A stretch of DNA of 64,000 nucleotides from Novosphingobium arvoryzae (GTDB lineage: Bacteria > Pseudomonadota > Alphaproteobacteria > Sphingomonadales > Sphingomonadaceae). A program made the position numbers and the translations under genes. The stretch is from the NCBI RefSeq assembly GCF_014652615.1, contig NZ_BMZD01000002.1, forward strand, positions 62,001 to 126,000, read 5' to 3'. Positions 45,385 through 55,076 of this stretch are shown here, piece by piece; position 1 is the stretch's first letter, and each line of letters starts with the position of its first letter. The notes under the pieces were generated by a model that was not told the origin of the DNA, ran no database searches, and saw only the letters and a program-made list of their open reading frames with translations.

Positions 45385-46071
45385 TCACGGCGCGGACGGC
45401 GCGGGCGCGGCGATAGCTTCGGTCATCACTTCGATCCGCATGGTCACGCGCTTGCGTACGGGTTTGCCGTCCGGCCCCTTGTAGGGGTCCATTCGTGCCG
45501 TGCTGGCGCAGGTATTGCCCAGCTTCGACAGTTGCCGCGCGGTCGCGCCGGTCAGGTTGACACTGCAATCGCTGATGCTGCCATCCAGCTCGACAATGAA
45601 GGTGGTGAGCGCCGTGCCCGGCTCCGGCGGGGTAACTGCTGGCAAAACCCAGCGGATTCGGTTGGCGTATGTGCCTTCGATCGGGTTGTTCTGTTCATCG
45701 ACCGCCGGGAAGAACCGCGCGCGTTGGGTGACCAGCCGGCAAGTCGCTTCATCGAGCGGGGCTGATCCGCTGCTGCTGGTGATGCGGCATTCCTTGACCC
45801 GCCCGGCTTTGTCCACAATCACCGAAAACGCGCTCGTCCCCTGTTCGTTCGCGCGCAGTGCCGCAACCGGATAGTCCGCTGTGGTGGTCCAGTTGCCCGG
45901 ATAGTCCATCGGTCGTGCAGCGCCTTTCTGCACGGGCAGCGGGAACGGCGATGCAATGACGGGCGGCCCGGGCGGCGGAGCAACCGGCGCGGCGGAATCG
46001 ACGGTCGCGGCCTGCGCCAGCAGGATAATTGACAAGCTGATCATACACTTAGGCATAACAGAGCAATCCAT
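45385..46071 (-). CDS. TonB C-terminal-domain protein
   Basis: This 228-residue exported protein has a hydrophobic signal segment (MISLSIILLAQ), a Pro-rich linker (APVAPPPGPPVIASPFPLP) and a TonB-C-like domain (DYPVAALRANEQGTSAFSVIVDKAGRVKECRITSSSG). There is no cytosolic ExbB/D-contact helix like that of a full TonB and no exbBD nearby, so a periplasmic TonB-domain protein is more likely than an energy transducer. The ATG at 46071 has AGGGGA at good spacing; 46056 and 46044 are alternatives. Confidence 0.75.
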   Translation of the reverse strand: MDCSVMPKCMISLSIILLAQAATVDSAAPVAPPPGPPVIASPFPLPVQKGAARPMDYPGNWTTTADYPVAALRANEQGTSAFSVIVDKAGRVKECRITSSSGSAPLDEATCRLVTQRARFFPAVDEQNNPIEGTYANRIRWVLPAVTPPEPGTALTTFIVELDGSISDCSVNLTGATARQLSKLGNTCASTARMDPYKGPDGKPVRKRVTMRIEVMTEAIAAPAPSAP

Positions 46072-46134
46072 CCGCGCAATCCCCTGCGTTGCCGGACCTT
46101 GCCCCCTCGGCAAAGCGGACATAAGGCGTTCGCC

Positions 46135-47361
46135 ATGTCTGACGCCGTTTCTCCGCTCGCCCGCCCCTTCCCCGCCATGCCCGCGATTGCCGGGGTCACG
46201 CTGCGCGTGGCGCGCGCGGGTTACAAGGACTGGGGCCGCTGCGACCTGACCTATGCCGAGTTCGCCGAGGGCACGGCCGTGGCCGGCGTGTTCACCCGCA
46301 ACGTGTGCTGCTCGTCCGAGGTAGAACTGGGCCGTGCCAACGTGAAGCAGGGCCGCGCGCGGGCGCTGGTGGTCAATGCCGGAAACTCCAACGCCTTCAC
46401 CGGCTATCGCGGGCGCGAGGCGGTTGACGCGATCATGGCGCAAGTATCCGCGCACATCGGCTGCCCGTCCGAGCAGGTGTTTGTCTCCTCCACCGGCGTG
46501 ATCGGTGTGCCGCTGCCCAAGGACAAGGCCCGCGCCGGGATCGAAGCCGCGCTGGTGGCCGCCCCGTGCGGCTGGGAAGATGCCGCCAACACCATCGGCA
46601 CGACCGATACTTTCGCCAAGGGCGCGATGGCGACCGCCGTGGTCGATGGCCGCACGATCACGCTGACCGCCATCATCAAGGGCAGCGGCATGATCGCGCC
46701 GGATATGGCGACGATGCTGGGCTATATCTTCACCGATTGCGCGATCGCGCCGGATTACCTGCAGGAACTGCTCTCCGCGGCGGCTGACAAGACCTTCAAC
46801 TGCATCACGGTCGATAGCGACACGTCCACCAGCGACACCGTGCTGGCCTTTGCCACCGGCAAGGCCGGCAACCAGCAGATCAACTGCTCCGGCTGCCCCG
46901 GCGCGGATGCTTTCGCCGCCGCGCTGGAGGACGTCTGCCGCCAGCTCGCCCATCTGGTCGTGCGCGATGGCGAAGGCGCGCAGAAGTTCATCGCCGTCAG
47001 CGTCACCGGCGCGGTCAGCGATGCCAGCGCGCGGCGGATCGGCCTCGCCATTGCCAACTCGCCGCTGGTCAAGACGGCCATCGCGGGCGAGGACGCCAAC
47101 TGGGGCCGCGTGGTGATGGCCGTGGGCAAGGCCGGGGAACCGGCCGACCGTGACAAGCTGTCGATCGGTTTCGGCGGCACCTGGGCTGCGCGCGATGGCC
47201 AGCCCCTGGCCGATTACGACGAAGCGCCGGTCGCTGCGCACCTCAAGGGGCAGGACATCACCATCGAAGTCGATCTGGGCCTGGGCGAAGGCCGCGCCAC
47301 CGTGTGGACCTGCGACCTGACTCACGGCTACATCTCGATCAACGCCGACTACCGCTCATGA
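46135..47361 (+). CDS. argJ: Bifunctional glutamate N-acetyltransferase / acetylglutamate synthase ArgJ
   Basis: ArgJ (408 residues) transfers acetyl from N-acetylornithine to glutamate in cyclic arginine synthesis. It is made as a precursor that self-cleaves before the Thr of the ATML motif (GSGMIAPDMATMLGYIF). The oxyanion and C-terminal motifs (NSPLVKTAIAGEDANWGR, TCDLTHGYISINADY) are intact. The ATG at 46135 matches the family start. It overlaps hisN by four bases. Confidence 0.96.
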   Translation: MSDAVSPLARPFPAMPAIAGVTLRVARAGYKDWGRCDLTYAEFAEGTAVAGVFTRNVCCSSEVELGRANVKQGRARALVVNAGNSNAFTGYRGREAVDAIMAQVSAHIGCPSEQVFVSSTGVIGVPLPKDKARAGIEAALVAAPCGWEDAANTIGTTDTFAKGAMATAVVDGRTITLTAIIKGSGMIAPDMATMLGYIFTDCAIAPDYLQELLSAAADKTFNCITVDSDTSTSDTVLAFATGKAGNQQINCSGCPGADAFAAALEDVCRQLAHLVVRDGEGAQKFIAVSVTGAVSDASARRIGLAIANSPLVKTAIAGEDANWGRVVMAVGKAGEPADRDKLSIGFGGTWAARDGQPLADYDEAPVAAHLKGQDITIEVDLGLGEGRATVWTCDLTHGYISINADYRS

Positions 47362-48161
47362 ACCAGAGCCTGAGCCGCGCCGTCGGGGCGATCATGCGCG
47401 ACGCGGCGCAGCGCGCGATCCTGCCGCATTACCAGACCCTGCGCAGCGACCAGATCGAGGCCAAGGCCGCAGACGATGCCGTAACCGTGGCCGATCACGC
47501 CGCCGAGGCCATCCTCTCCGAACGCCTCGCCCAGCTGCTGCCCGAAGCCGCCATTGTCGGCGAGGAAGCCGCCCATGCCGATCCCGCGGTGCTGGACCGG
47601 CTGGGCGATGCGCTGTGCTGGATCATCGACCCGCTGGACGGCACCAACAACTTTGCCAATGGCAAGCCGCCGTTCGGCATTCTGGTGGCGCTGGCCGAGC
47701 GCGGGGAAACCATCGGCGGCTGGATCTACGATCCGTTGCGCCAGCGGTTCTGCCATGCCGAGCGGGGCAGCGGCGCGTGGATCGGGGATGAGCGGATCAC
47801 GGCGCGCGCCAGCGGGGCGAGCCCGCCGATTGCCGCGATCTCACTGGTGTTTGCCGATGCCGACAAGCGCGAGGCGCTGAAAACGCACATCGCCCCGCAC
47901 TACACGCTGGTCGACATCCCGCGCTGTGCGGCGGAACAGTATCCGCGCATCGTGCTGGGTGAAAACGACATCACGATCTTCGAACGCACGCTGGCGTGGG
48001 ATCACGCCGCCGGTGTGCTGTTTCTGAACGAGGCGGGCGGGAAAGTCTGCCGCCCGGATGGCTCGCCCTACCGCGTGGACGAACACATGCGCCCCAGCCT
48101 GATCGGCGCGGCAACTCCGGCGTTGTGGGACGAACTGGCGGAGCGGATGGCCGAAATCTGA
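47358..48161 (+). CDS. hisN: Histidinol-phosphatase / inositol-monophosphatase family protein
   Basis: This 267-residue Mg2+-dependent phosphatase has the superfamily motifs VGEEAA, DPLDGTNNFANG (first metal site) and LAWDHAAGVLFLNEAGG (second motif WD-xA). The sequence type and its coupling to argJ (ATGA overlap) fit the HisN branch that dephosphorylates histidinol phosphate in actinobacteria and alphaproteobacteria, but inositol or other phosphatases of this fold cannot be excluded. Confidence 0.85.
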   Translation: MNQSLSRAVGAIMRDAAQRAILPHYQTLRSDQIEAKAADDAVTVADHAAEAILSERLAQLLPEAAIVGEEAAHADPAVLDRLGDALCWIIDPLDGTNNFANGKPPFGILVALAERGETIGGWIYDPLRQRFCHAERGSGAWIGDERITARASGASPPIAAISLVFADADKREALKTHIAPHYTLVDIPRCAAEQYPRIVLGENDITIFERTLAWDHAAGVLFLNEAGGKVCRPDGSPYRVDEHMRPSLIGAATPALWDELAERMAEI

Positions 48162-48192
48162 GCCTCACCCGCGCGGGGCAAGGCTCAGATTT
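48154..48192. terminator. Bidirectional terminator between hisN and trxA
   Basis: AAATCTGAGCC (48154-48164) pairs perfectly with GGCTCAGATTT (48182-48192) over 11 bp, with an inner CCCGCGCGGG. The stem includes the hisN stop codon and faces trxA from the other side, so it can serve both. Confidence 0.75.
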
Positions 48193-48201
48193 GTTGCCGG
48201 A

Positions 48202-48522
48202 TTAAAGGACGCTTTCCAGCCAGCCCTTGAGCTGGCTTTTGGGCGCGGCGCCCAGCTTTTGCGCGACGGGTTCGCCGTTCTTGAACAGCACCATCAGCGG
48301 GATCGACTGCACGCCGAACTTGGCGGCGGTGTCGGTGCTATCCATGATGTCGACCTTGGCGATGGTAACCTTGTCGGCCAGTTCCTCGCTGATTTCTTCC
48401 AGCGCGGGGGCGATCATCTTGCACGGGCCGCACCAGTCAGCCCAGAAATCGACCAGCACGGGCTTGTCGGAATTGAGCACGTCGTCGGCAAAGCTGGCAT
48501 CGGTTACGGCGATAGTGGCCAT
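48202..48522 (-). CDS. trxA: Thioredoxin
   Basis: TrxA (106 residues) is the general cytosolic disulfide reductant; active site WCGPC with C31 and C34, cis-Pro in QSIPLM. The ATG at 48522 has GGAG eight bases upstream. It lies 63 bases behind addA, an arrangement conserved in alphaproteobacteria, and is the last gene of the divL-to-trxA run. Confidence 0.97.
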   Translation of the reverse strand: MATIAVTDASFADDVLNSDKPVLVDFWADWCGPCKMIAPALEEISEELADKVTIAKVDIMDSTDTAAKFGVQSIPLMVLFKNGEPVAQKLGAAPKSQLKGWLESVL

Positions 48523-48585
48523 GGGAATCTCCTGTCTGTTGCTTGCCAATCTAGGACGCGCGGGCCGCTTGGCAATCGGGGCGCG

Positions 48586-51500
48586 TCAAAAGGATTCCTG
48601 CGGCGCGGTCAATGCCTGCTTGTGGACAGCCAGCAAATCCGCCGGGATCGCCAGCAGTTTCGGCACCTGCGTATAGAGCAGCGCGGCATCGACCGTGCGG
48701 CCCGGATAGGCGGCCTCCAGCGCGGCGGCATAGGCTGCCATCTGCCGCAGGATCGCCACCGGCACTCCATCCAGGCTGGCGGGCGGACGCCGCGCGGTCT
48801 TGAAATCGACCAGGCGGATGCGCGCCGGTTCGATCAGCAGGCGGTCAATCGTCCCGGCCACGACCTGCCCGCCGACCGTCGCCGCAATCGGCACTTCGGC
48901 CAGCGCGGCGGGGGTGAACAGGTCGCTCCAGTCCTTGTGCTCCACCACGGCCAGCGCGGACGCGGCCATTTCGGCGCGGGCATGGGCGTCAAGGTCACTG
49001 GCCGAACGCGCCAGCCAGCCTTGCGCGGCGGCCTTGCGTTCCGCCGGGGGCACATCGGGCAGGCGTTCCAGCAGCTTGTGCAGCAGCACGCCCCGGCGCG
49101 CGGCGGCCATGCCCGCACCCGGCGGGAACGGCGGATCGGCCGCGAGTTCCTCGCCCAGCGCCGACGGAGCCAGCGGGCGCGGCGGGCGCGGTTCGGCGGG
49201 CGGCGCGCGGTCCAGCCAGGGCGGCAACAGCGGCAGGCTGGCCGGGTCTCCGCCCGTGCGCGGCGGTGCGGCCGGCAGGGCGTCGCCATGTTCCAGCCGC
49301 GCGCCCCAGATCGGGTCTTCCACCCATTCATCGGCCAGGAACAGCCCGGCCAGCCGCGCATACCAGCTGTCTGGCGCGGGCTCCTTCTCCTTCGGCCCCA
49401 GCGCGCCCGCCACGAACAGCGCCTCTTCCGCGCGAGTCATCGCGACGTAGAGCAGGCGCCAGTGCTCCTGCCGCTCCTCGGCCTTGGCCTGCGCTTCGGC
49501 GGCGCGAATCGGCCCCACCTTTTCCTCGGTCCGCAGGCTGGGCAGCGGCACCGCGCGGCCTGCCGGATCGGGCAGGGTCAGCGGGCTGCCGAGCGAGCGA
49601 TCGGGATTATCCGCCGCATCGGCCAGGATCACGATCGGTGCCTGCAAGCCTTTCGATCCGTGGACCGTCATCACCCGCACTTCATCGCCGCGCTGGCCCG
49701 CCTCGCGCTTCAGCTCGCCCTCGCCCGCGTCGAACCAGCGGATGAAGCCGAGCAGGCTGGGGACCGAGCTGGCGGCATAGGCGCTGGCGGCGTTGAGCAG
49801 CTCGTCAATCGGATCGTTGGCTTCGCCGCCCAGCCGTGCAACCAGCTGGCGGCGCCCCTGCCACGGCCCGGTCAGCAGCCAGTGCAGCAGCGCCTGCGGG
49901 GTCTCGCGATCAGCCTGGTTGAGCAGGTCCACCAGCCGGTCCACCGTGCCCGCAACAAAGGGATCGCGCGAGCGACCCAGGTGGCTCCACAGCCGCACCC
50001 GCTCACCCCGGTGGCCGTGTTCCAGCAACTGCTCCTGCGTCCACCCCAGCAGCGGCGAGACGAGCAGGCAGGCAAGGTTGAGATCGTCGAGCGGCTGGGT
50101 GGCAAACCGCACCGCCGCCATCAGATCGCGCACCGCCAGCGGCGCGGCCAGCCGCAGCCGGTCCACCCCCGCCACCGGCACTCCGGCCGCATGAAGCCGC
50201 GCGACAATCAGCCCGGCCAGTTCCTTGCGCTTGCGCACCAGCACCATGACGTCGCCCGGCCCGGCGCGGCGCAATCCGCCCTTTTGCAGGGGAAAGCCGT
50301 GATCCATCCAGCTGCGCACCTGCCGCGCGATCCGGTCGGCCAGCCGCCGGTCCGACCGGGCGAACCAGCCCTCCTGCCCTTCGTCGTCGTCATCGCCGCC
50401 GGCCTGTTCGGATGCGTCGCCGACCACCCGCCACAGCGCGACATGGCCGGGCCGCGCCTCACCCACGTGCTGTTCCGGCTCACGCGGCAGGCCGAAGGCG
50501 GCATAGCCGATCCGGGCAATCGCCATGTTGACGAAATCCAGCACGGATTGCGCGGTGCGGAAGCTTTGCCCCAGATCGAGGTCCTGCAATTCGCGCGCCG
50601 CGATATTGCCGCGCAGCGCCTCGGCATTCTGGGCCAGACCGGCCATTTCCGCGCGCACCCGCTCGCGCGCGGCTTCGAAGTTTTCCGGGCTGGTCCCCTG
50701 GAAGCGGAAAATCGCCTGCTTGTAATCGCCCACCACGAACAGCGTGCGCAGCTTGTCGGCATGGGCGCCCAGCCCTGCAAAGAAATCGCCGGTCAGCGCG
50801 TTGATGATATCCCATTGCTGGGCGTTGGTATCCTGCGCCTCGTCCACCAGAATGTGATCGAAGCGCCGGTCCAGCTTGTAGCGGATCCACTCGGCGAGGT
50901 CCGACTGGTGCAGCAAGGCGGCGGCCTGGCGAATCTGGTCGTCGAAATCGATGAACCCGGCGCGCGCCTTCGCCTCGTCCCACGCCAGCGCGAACTTGCG
51001 GCCCAGCTCCAGCGCGGGAGCAAGCCATTCGGAGAGGTCAAGCAGCGCCTTGCGGTCCGTCACGGCGTTGACGGCCTCAAGCACCGCCAATCCCGCCGCC
51101 TCGAAGTTCTCTTCGAACTTTTCGACATAGCGCTTGTTTTTGACGTTACCCTCTTTCGAGAACATCGTCGTCACCAGCGCATCAAGCTCAGATCGCCGCT
51201 GTTGAGGCGAAGCAGACAACCAATCCGCAATCACCGCGCGCGCGGCGATCGCAGTCGGCGATTGCCACTGGTTATAGGCCGACAGACAGCAGCGCAGCGC
51301 ATCGACCGCGAAGGCATCATCACTGCACAACGCCACCAGATCGTCCGGCCCGGCATCGCTGGGCAGGCCGATCAGTTGCCGTATACGCGGCAGCATCGGC
51401 GGCTGCCAACCGGTGGAGCCGGTCCACAGCTCATGCGCCTGCGCGCAGCGCAGCAGCCATGATTCCACCTTGTCCGGACCCAGCCGGACGGAAAGATTGG

Positions 51501-52050
51501 CCAGTGCCTCCAGCGTGCCTGCGTCGTTCTGCGCCTCGGCATCGGCGAGCAGATCGGCCAGAACTTCGCGGCGCAGCAGGTCGCGGTCACGGTCCTCCAT
51601 CGCGCGGGTGCCGGGGGTTAGCCCGGCCTCATGCGGGAACGCGGCGAGCAGCCACTGGGCAAAGGCGTGGATCGTATCGATCCGCAGGCCCCCGCCGGGG
51701 CAGTCCAGCACTTCGGCGAACAGCGTGCGGGCGCGGGCCTGCGTATCCGGGCCGATATCCGCCCCGATGGCCTGCAAGTCCGCGGCCAGGGCTTCGGGCT
51801 TGGCCCGCACCCAGCGCGCCAACACCTCGTTGATCCGCGCCGCCATTTCGGTCGCCCCGGCCTTGGTGAACGTCAGGCACAGCACCTGCCCCGGACTGAC
51901 CCCGTCCTCCAGCAGCAGCCGCAGCACGCGGGCCGAAAGCACTTGCGTCTTGCCAGTCCCCGCCGAGGCGGAGAGCCACACCGTGTCTGCCGGATTGACG
52001 GCCGGACGCTGGTTGCCGACGAGGGGCCAGAGTTTTGCCGAACCGCTCAT
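48586..52050 (-). CDS. addA: Double-strand-break repair helicase-nuclease AddA
   Basis: AddA (1154 residues) is the UvrD-like 3'-5' helicase and nuclease subunit of AddAB, which resects broken DNA ends and loads RecA. Walker A is at 31-35 (SASAGTGKTQVL); motif II is VDEAQDTNAQQW; motif V/VI regions include MTVHGSKGLQAP and LYVAMTRAEEALFVAG. The C-terminal RecB-type nuclease has RLVDFKTARRP. The ATG at 52050 overlaps the addB stop (ATGA). Confidence 0.95.
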   Translation of the reverse strand: MSGSAKLWPLVGNQRPAVNPADTVWLSASAGTGKTQVLSARVLRLLLEDGVSPGQVLCLTFTKAGATEMAARINEVLARWVRAKPEALAADLQAIGADIGPDTQARARTLFAEVLDCPGGGLRIDTIHAFAQWLLAAFPHEAGLTPGTRAMEDRDRDLLRREVLADLLADAEAQNDAGTLEALANLSVRLGPDKVESWLLRCAQAHELWTGSTGWQPPMLPRIRQLIGLPSDAGPDDLVALCSDDAFAVDALRCCLSAYNQWQSPTAIAARAVIADWLSASPQQRRSELDALVTTMFSKEGNVKNKRYVEKFEENFEAAGLAVLEAVNAVTDRKALLDLSEWLAPALELGRKFALAWDEAKARAGFIDFDDQIRQAAALLHQSDLAEWIRYKLDRRFDHILVDEAQDTNAQQWDIINALTGDFFAGLGAHADKLRTLFVVGDYKQAIFRFQGTSPENFEAARERVRAEMAGLAQNAEALRGNIAARELQDLDLGQSFRTAQSVLDFVNMAIARIGYAAFGLPREPEQHVGEARPGHVALWRVVGDASEQAGGDDDDEGQEGWFARSDRRLADRIARQVRSWMDHGFPLQKGGLRRAGPGDVMVLVRKRKELAGLIVARLHAAGVPVAGVDRLRLAAPLAVRDLMAAVRFATQPLDDLNLACLLVSPLLGWTQEQLLEHGHRGERVRLWSHLGRSRDPFVAGTVDRLVDLLNQADRETPQALLHWLLTGPWQGRRQLVARLGGEANDPIDELLNAASAYAASSVPSLLGFIRWFDAGEGELKREAGQRGDEVRVMTVHGSKGLQAPIVILADAADNPDRSLGSPLTLPDPAGRAVPLPSLRTEEKVGPIRAAEAQAKAEERQEHWRLLYVAMTRAEEALFVAGALGPKEKEPAPDSWYARLAGLFLADEWVEDPIWGARLEHGDALPAAPPRTGGDPASLPLLPPWLDRAPPAEPRPPRPLAPSALGEELAADPPFPPGAGMAAARRGVLLHKLLERLPDVPPAERKAAAQGWLARSASDLDAHARAEMAASALAVVEHKDWSDLFTPAALAEVPIAATVGGQVVAGTIDRLLIEPARIRLVDFKTARRPPASLDGVPVAILRQMAAYAAALEAAYPGRTVDAALLYTQVPKLLAIPADLLAVHKQALTAPQESF

Positions 52051-55000
52051 TGGCCGCCCTCCATTTGGCCGCCTTCCATTTGACTGGCCTCCCCGCGCGC
52101 CTGCCATTCGTCCAGCCGCATCAGCTGGTCATAGTCGTTGTAGCCGCCAAGGTCCGGATTGAGCCGCGCGGTGAAGGGTTCGTCGCCCTTGATCCAGCGC
52201 CGGATCGCATCGGCCAGAAAGCCCTCGATCTTTTCAAGGAACTGCTCACGCGGGATGCCGGATTTTTTCTTGTCCTCTAGGATTGGTTCGGTTGCATAGC
52301 CAAAGCCGGTTTCGCTGGTCTTGGCCTTGGATTTGCCCAGCGACCAGTATTCGAACCGCTCCGGCTCGCCCGTTACCCCGGCAAAACCCCCGTCGCGCGC
52401 GATCAGGCCGATCACGCCCAGTTGCAAGGCGAAGCCTTCTTCCACCATGCGCGGCGTTGGGGGGGCGCCGGTCTTGTAATCGACCACCGCCAGCGCCCCA
52501 TCCGGCAGCCGGTCAATCCGGTCGGCCCGGCCATGGACCTTGACGTCCATGAACGTCATTTCACCCGTCTTTTCGCTGACCGCCACGGTGCGACCCTGCG
52601 CGGCAGCGGCGCGCACTTCGGCGTCGATCCATTCCAGCGCTTTCGACAGGCGCGGCCACCACAAGTGGCGGACGAGCGGGTGCGCCTGCATCGCGGCGAG
52701 CTCTTCCGACGCCAGCGCCAGCAATTCGCCCGCCCCGCCCTCACTCTTGTGCCAGCGTTCCAGCACCCGGTGAACCACGGTGCCCTTCCACGCGGCGGTC
52801 GGTTCCGCATCCAGCGCGTCGAGCGAGCGCAGCCCGAGGATCGCCTGCGCGTAGAACTGGTAGGGATCGCCGCGCAGCCGGTCGATCGCAGTGACGGCCA
52901 GCGGCACGTCGCGTTGCTCCGCCGAAGGCATCGGCTTGGGCTGAGGATAGGCCGGCGCGGGGTTGGCCCGGTCGATCCGGCGGGCCAGATCGATCGCGGC
53001 GACTTCGCGGTGCTGGTCGGCCAGCTCGCCCAGCATGGCCTCCACCCGCATGACGAAGCGGCTGGGGATCACCGGCCCGCCCTCATCGCGCAAGGCATGG
53101 CTCAGCACCACTTCCGGTGCACCGAGCGCCCCGGCAAGGTCATGCGCGGACAGGCCGATGCGAAACTCCGCCCCCGGCACGCCCAGCGCACGCAGCACGG
53201 CGGGGGGAAGCAACGCTTCGGGCGACGGGCTGGCAGGCCAGCTGCCCTCGGTCAGCCCGGCGCAGATCACCAGGTCGGCACGGCTCATCCGCGCTTCCAG
53301 CAGGCCATAGATCGCGACGCGCGGGTGGCCGCCCCACGGCGGGCGCACCGCCACGCGGTCCATCGCATCGCGCAGCACGGCGGGCAGATCGCGCGGGCCG
53401 ATCACGGTGCCAATCGCCCGCGCGCCCTCGCGCAAGTCCTCGATGAAGGCGGCCAGCGCGCGGCCATCGGCCCCGCTCCACAGCGCGTCCCCGCACAAGG
53501 CCTCGCCGCCCGCTAAGAGCAGATCGAGCGCGTCGGCCAGCGGCACTTCCTCGGCCCAGTCGAGCAGCGGGGTCAGCACGGTTTCCACCTCGCACCACCA
53601 GCTGCGAATATCCTCGCCGTCCGCGCGCTTGGCCAGCTTGTCGATGGCCGCATGGAGCGGCGGCAAGCCCGGCGCGGGGCGCGGGCCGCGCAGTTCCAGA
53701 TCGAGCGCACGGACCCGTTCCAGCCAGTCACGCCGCCCCTCGCCCGCGCGGACCAGCGGGTGTTGCAGCAGCGCCAGCAGCGGCACCGGCGCGGCGGCTT
53801 CTGCCGCGACTTCGGCCAGCAGCAGCAGCGCGCGGCCCGCCGAGGTTTGCGGCAGCGGGCGACCGGCGGTGTCGTCGGCGGCAATGCCCCAGCGTTTCAG
53901 CTGCGCGATGACGCGCCCTGCCAGGCCGCGATCCGGCGTGATCAGCGCAACGCGGCGTTCCGGCTGTTCCAGCGCCTGCCGGATCAGGATCGCAATAGCC
54001 TGCGCCTCCTCGCCCGGATGCGCGCTTTGCATCAAGCGCACGCCCGACAGGCGGCGCTGCGCGGCGGGCAGATCGACCCAGCCCGCGCTCGCGGCGGGGG
54101 GCAGGAACAGGTTGGAAATCGCGCGGCTGCGTTCCGGCGGAGCGGCGGCCAGACCCGCACGGTGCCAGGGCTGCACTTCATCGCGGTTCACGCCCATGCG
54201 GTTGAGCAGCAGCTTCAGGTGATATTGCGGGTGCGTCACCGCGTCGCGCTCACCGAACGGCGGATCGTCCGGCCCCTCCGGCGCGCCAGCCGTGCCCAGC
54301 GCGGCCCAGACATCGCGGTCCAGCGACAGGTCCAGATCGGGCAGGATCACCGCGCCGCGCGGGGTTTCCGCAATCGTGCGCAGCAGCGCGGCCAGCGCGG
54401 GCGAGGCGCTGGTTACGCCCGCCGCAACCACCGGATGCGCAGGCGGCGCTTCGCGCCAGCGCCGCGCGGCATACTGGAACAGCAGGTTGCGCCGCTCTGG
54501 CGGGTCCACTTCGCCGCGCTCGGCAAGGTCAGCCAGCCAGTGCGCCTGCACCGTGGCGAACAGCCGGGTCGCCTGCCGCCAGTGATCGGCCAGATCGCCG
54601 ACGATCCCCGCAACGCGGTCCTGCAGCAGGTCGCCAAGTTCGATCCCTTCGACGGCCAGCCGGTCCATCGTCCGCCCGGTTTCCTGCGCCAGTCGCAACA
54701 AGCCCGGTGCCTTGGGGGCATCCTCGCCCAGTTCCGCCTTGAGCAGCTGCGCCAGCCGCAGCCAGCGCCGGGTCGGGTCGGCGGCGGGAGGAATGGCGCT
54801 GCCCGCGCCCAGCGGATCGAGCAGCGGCCCCAGCGTTTCGTCGAGGTCGAGGTCGCCCACCACCGCCATGCGCGGCAGCAGCATCCCCCCACCCGACAGG
54901 CGAATGAACGCCTCGGTCACGATCCGTTCGGCGCGGCGGCTAGGCAGCAGCAGGGTCAGCCGGGCCAGCCCGACATCGTCCCGCGCATAACGCGGGATCA

Positions 55001-55076
55001 GACCGGCGACGAGTGCGTCGGCGAACCCGCGATGCGCGGCGATGGAGTAGACTTGCGGCCCCGCCCGCTCAGCCAC
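52047..55076 (-). CDS. addB: Double-strand-break repair protein AddB
   Basis: AddB (1009 residues) is the partner subunit with an inactivated helicase core and a second nuclease domain. The N-terminus shows LTLLLPSRRAERIVTEAF; the C-terminal nuclease has LAVVDYKTGAPPTP. I see no four-Cys iron-sulfur cluster of the Firmicutes type, as expected for the alphaproteobacterial form. It starts at GTG 55076, eight bases inside murU. The last ten residues (MEGGQMEGGQ) come from a 15-bp tandem duplication. Confidence 0.93.
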   Translation of the reverse strand: MAERAGPQVYSIAAHRGFADALVAGLIPRYARDDVGLARLTLLLPSRRAERIVTEAFIRLSGGGMLLPRMAVVGDLDLDETLGPLLDPLGAGSAIPPAADPTRRWLRLAQLLKAELGEDAPKAPGLLRLAQETGRTMDRLAVEGIELGDLLQDRVAGIVGDLADHWRQATRLFATVQAHWLADLAERGEVDPPERRNLLFQYAARRWREAPPAHPVVAAGVTSASPALAALLRTIAETPRGAVILPDLDLSLDRDVWAALGTAGAPEGPDDPPFGERDAVTHPQYHLKLLLNRMGVNRDEVQPWHRAGLAAAPPERSRAISNLFLPPAASAGWVDLPAAQRRLSGVRLMQSAHPGEEAQAIAILIRQALEQPERRVALITPDRGLAGRVIAQLKRWGIAADDTAGRPLPQTSAGRALLLLAEVAAEAAAPVPLLALLQHPLVRAGEGRRDWLERVRALDLELRGPRPAPGLPPLHAAIDKLAKRADGEDIRSWWCEVETVLTPLLDWAEEVPLADALDLLLAGGEALCGDALWSGADGRALAAFIEDLREGARAIGTVIGPRDLPAVLRDAMDRVAVRPPWGGHPRVAIYGLLEARMSRADLVICAGLTEGSWPASPSPEALLPPAVLRALGVPGAEFRIGLSAHDLAGALGAPEVVLSHALRDEGGPVIPSRFVMRVEAMLGELADQHREVAAIDLARRIDRANPAPAYPQPKPMPSAEQRDVPLAVTAIDRLRGDPYQFYAQAILGLRSLDALDAEPTAAWKGTVVHRVLERWHKSEGGAGELLALASEELAAMQAHPLVRHLWWPRLSKALEWIDAEVRAAAAQGRTVAVSEKTGEMTFMDVKVHGRADRIDRLPDGALAVVDYKTGAPPTPRMVEEGFALQLGVIGLIARDGGFAGVTGEPERFEYWSLGKSKAKTSETGFGYATEPILEDKKKSGIPREQFLEKIEGFLADAIRRWIKGDEPFTARLNPDLGGYNDYDQLMRLDEWQARGEASQMEGGQMEGGQ
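52051..52080. repeat. 15-bp tandem duplication at the addB 3' end
   Basis: Two 15-base units (52051-52065 and 52066-52080) differ by one base and encode MEGGQ twice at the AddB C-terminus, ending next to the addA start codon. Confidence 0.8.

Noticed and set aside
48259-51462. A 1067-codon open frame antisense to addA
   Set aside because: Same GC-driven artefact; no recognisable motifs, and addA has all helicase and nuclease motifs.
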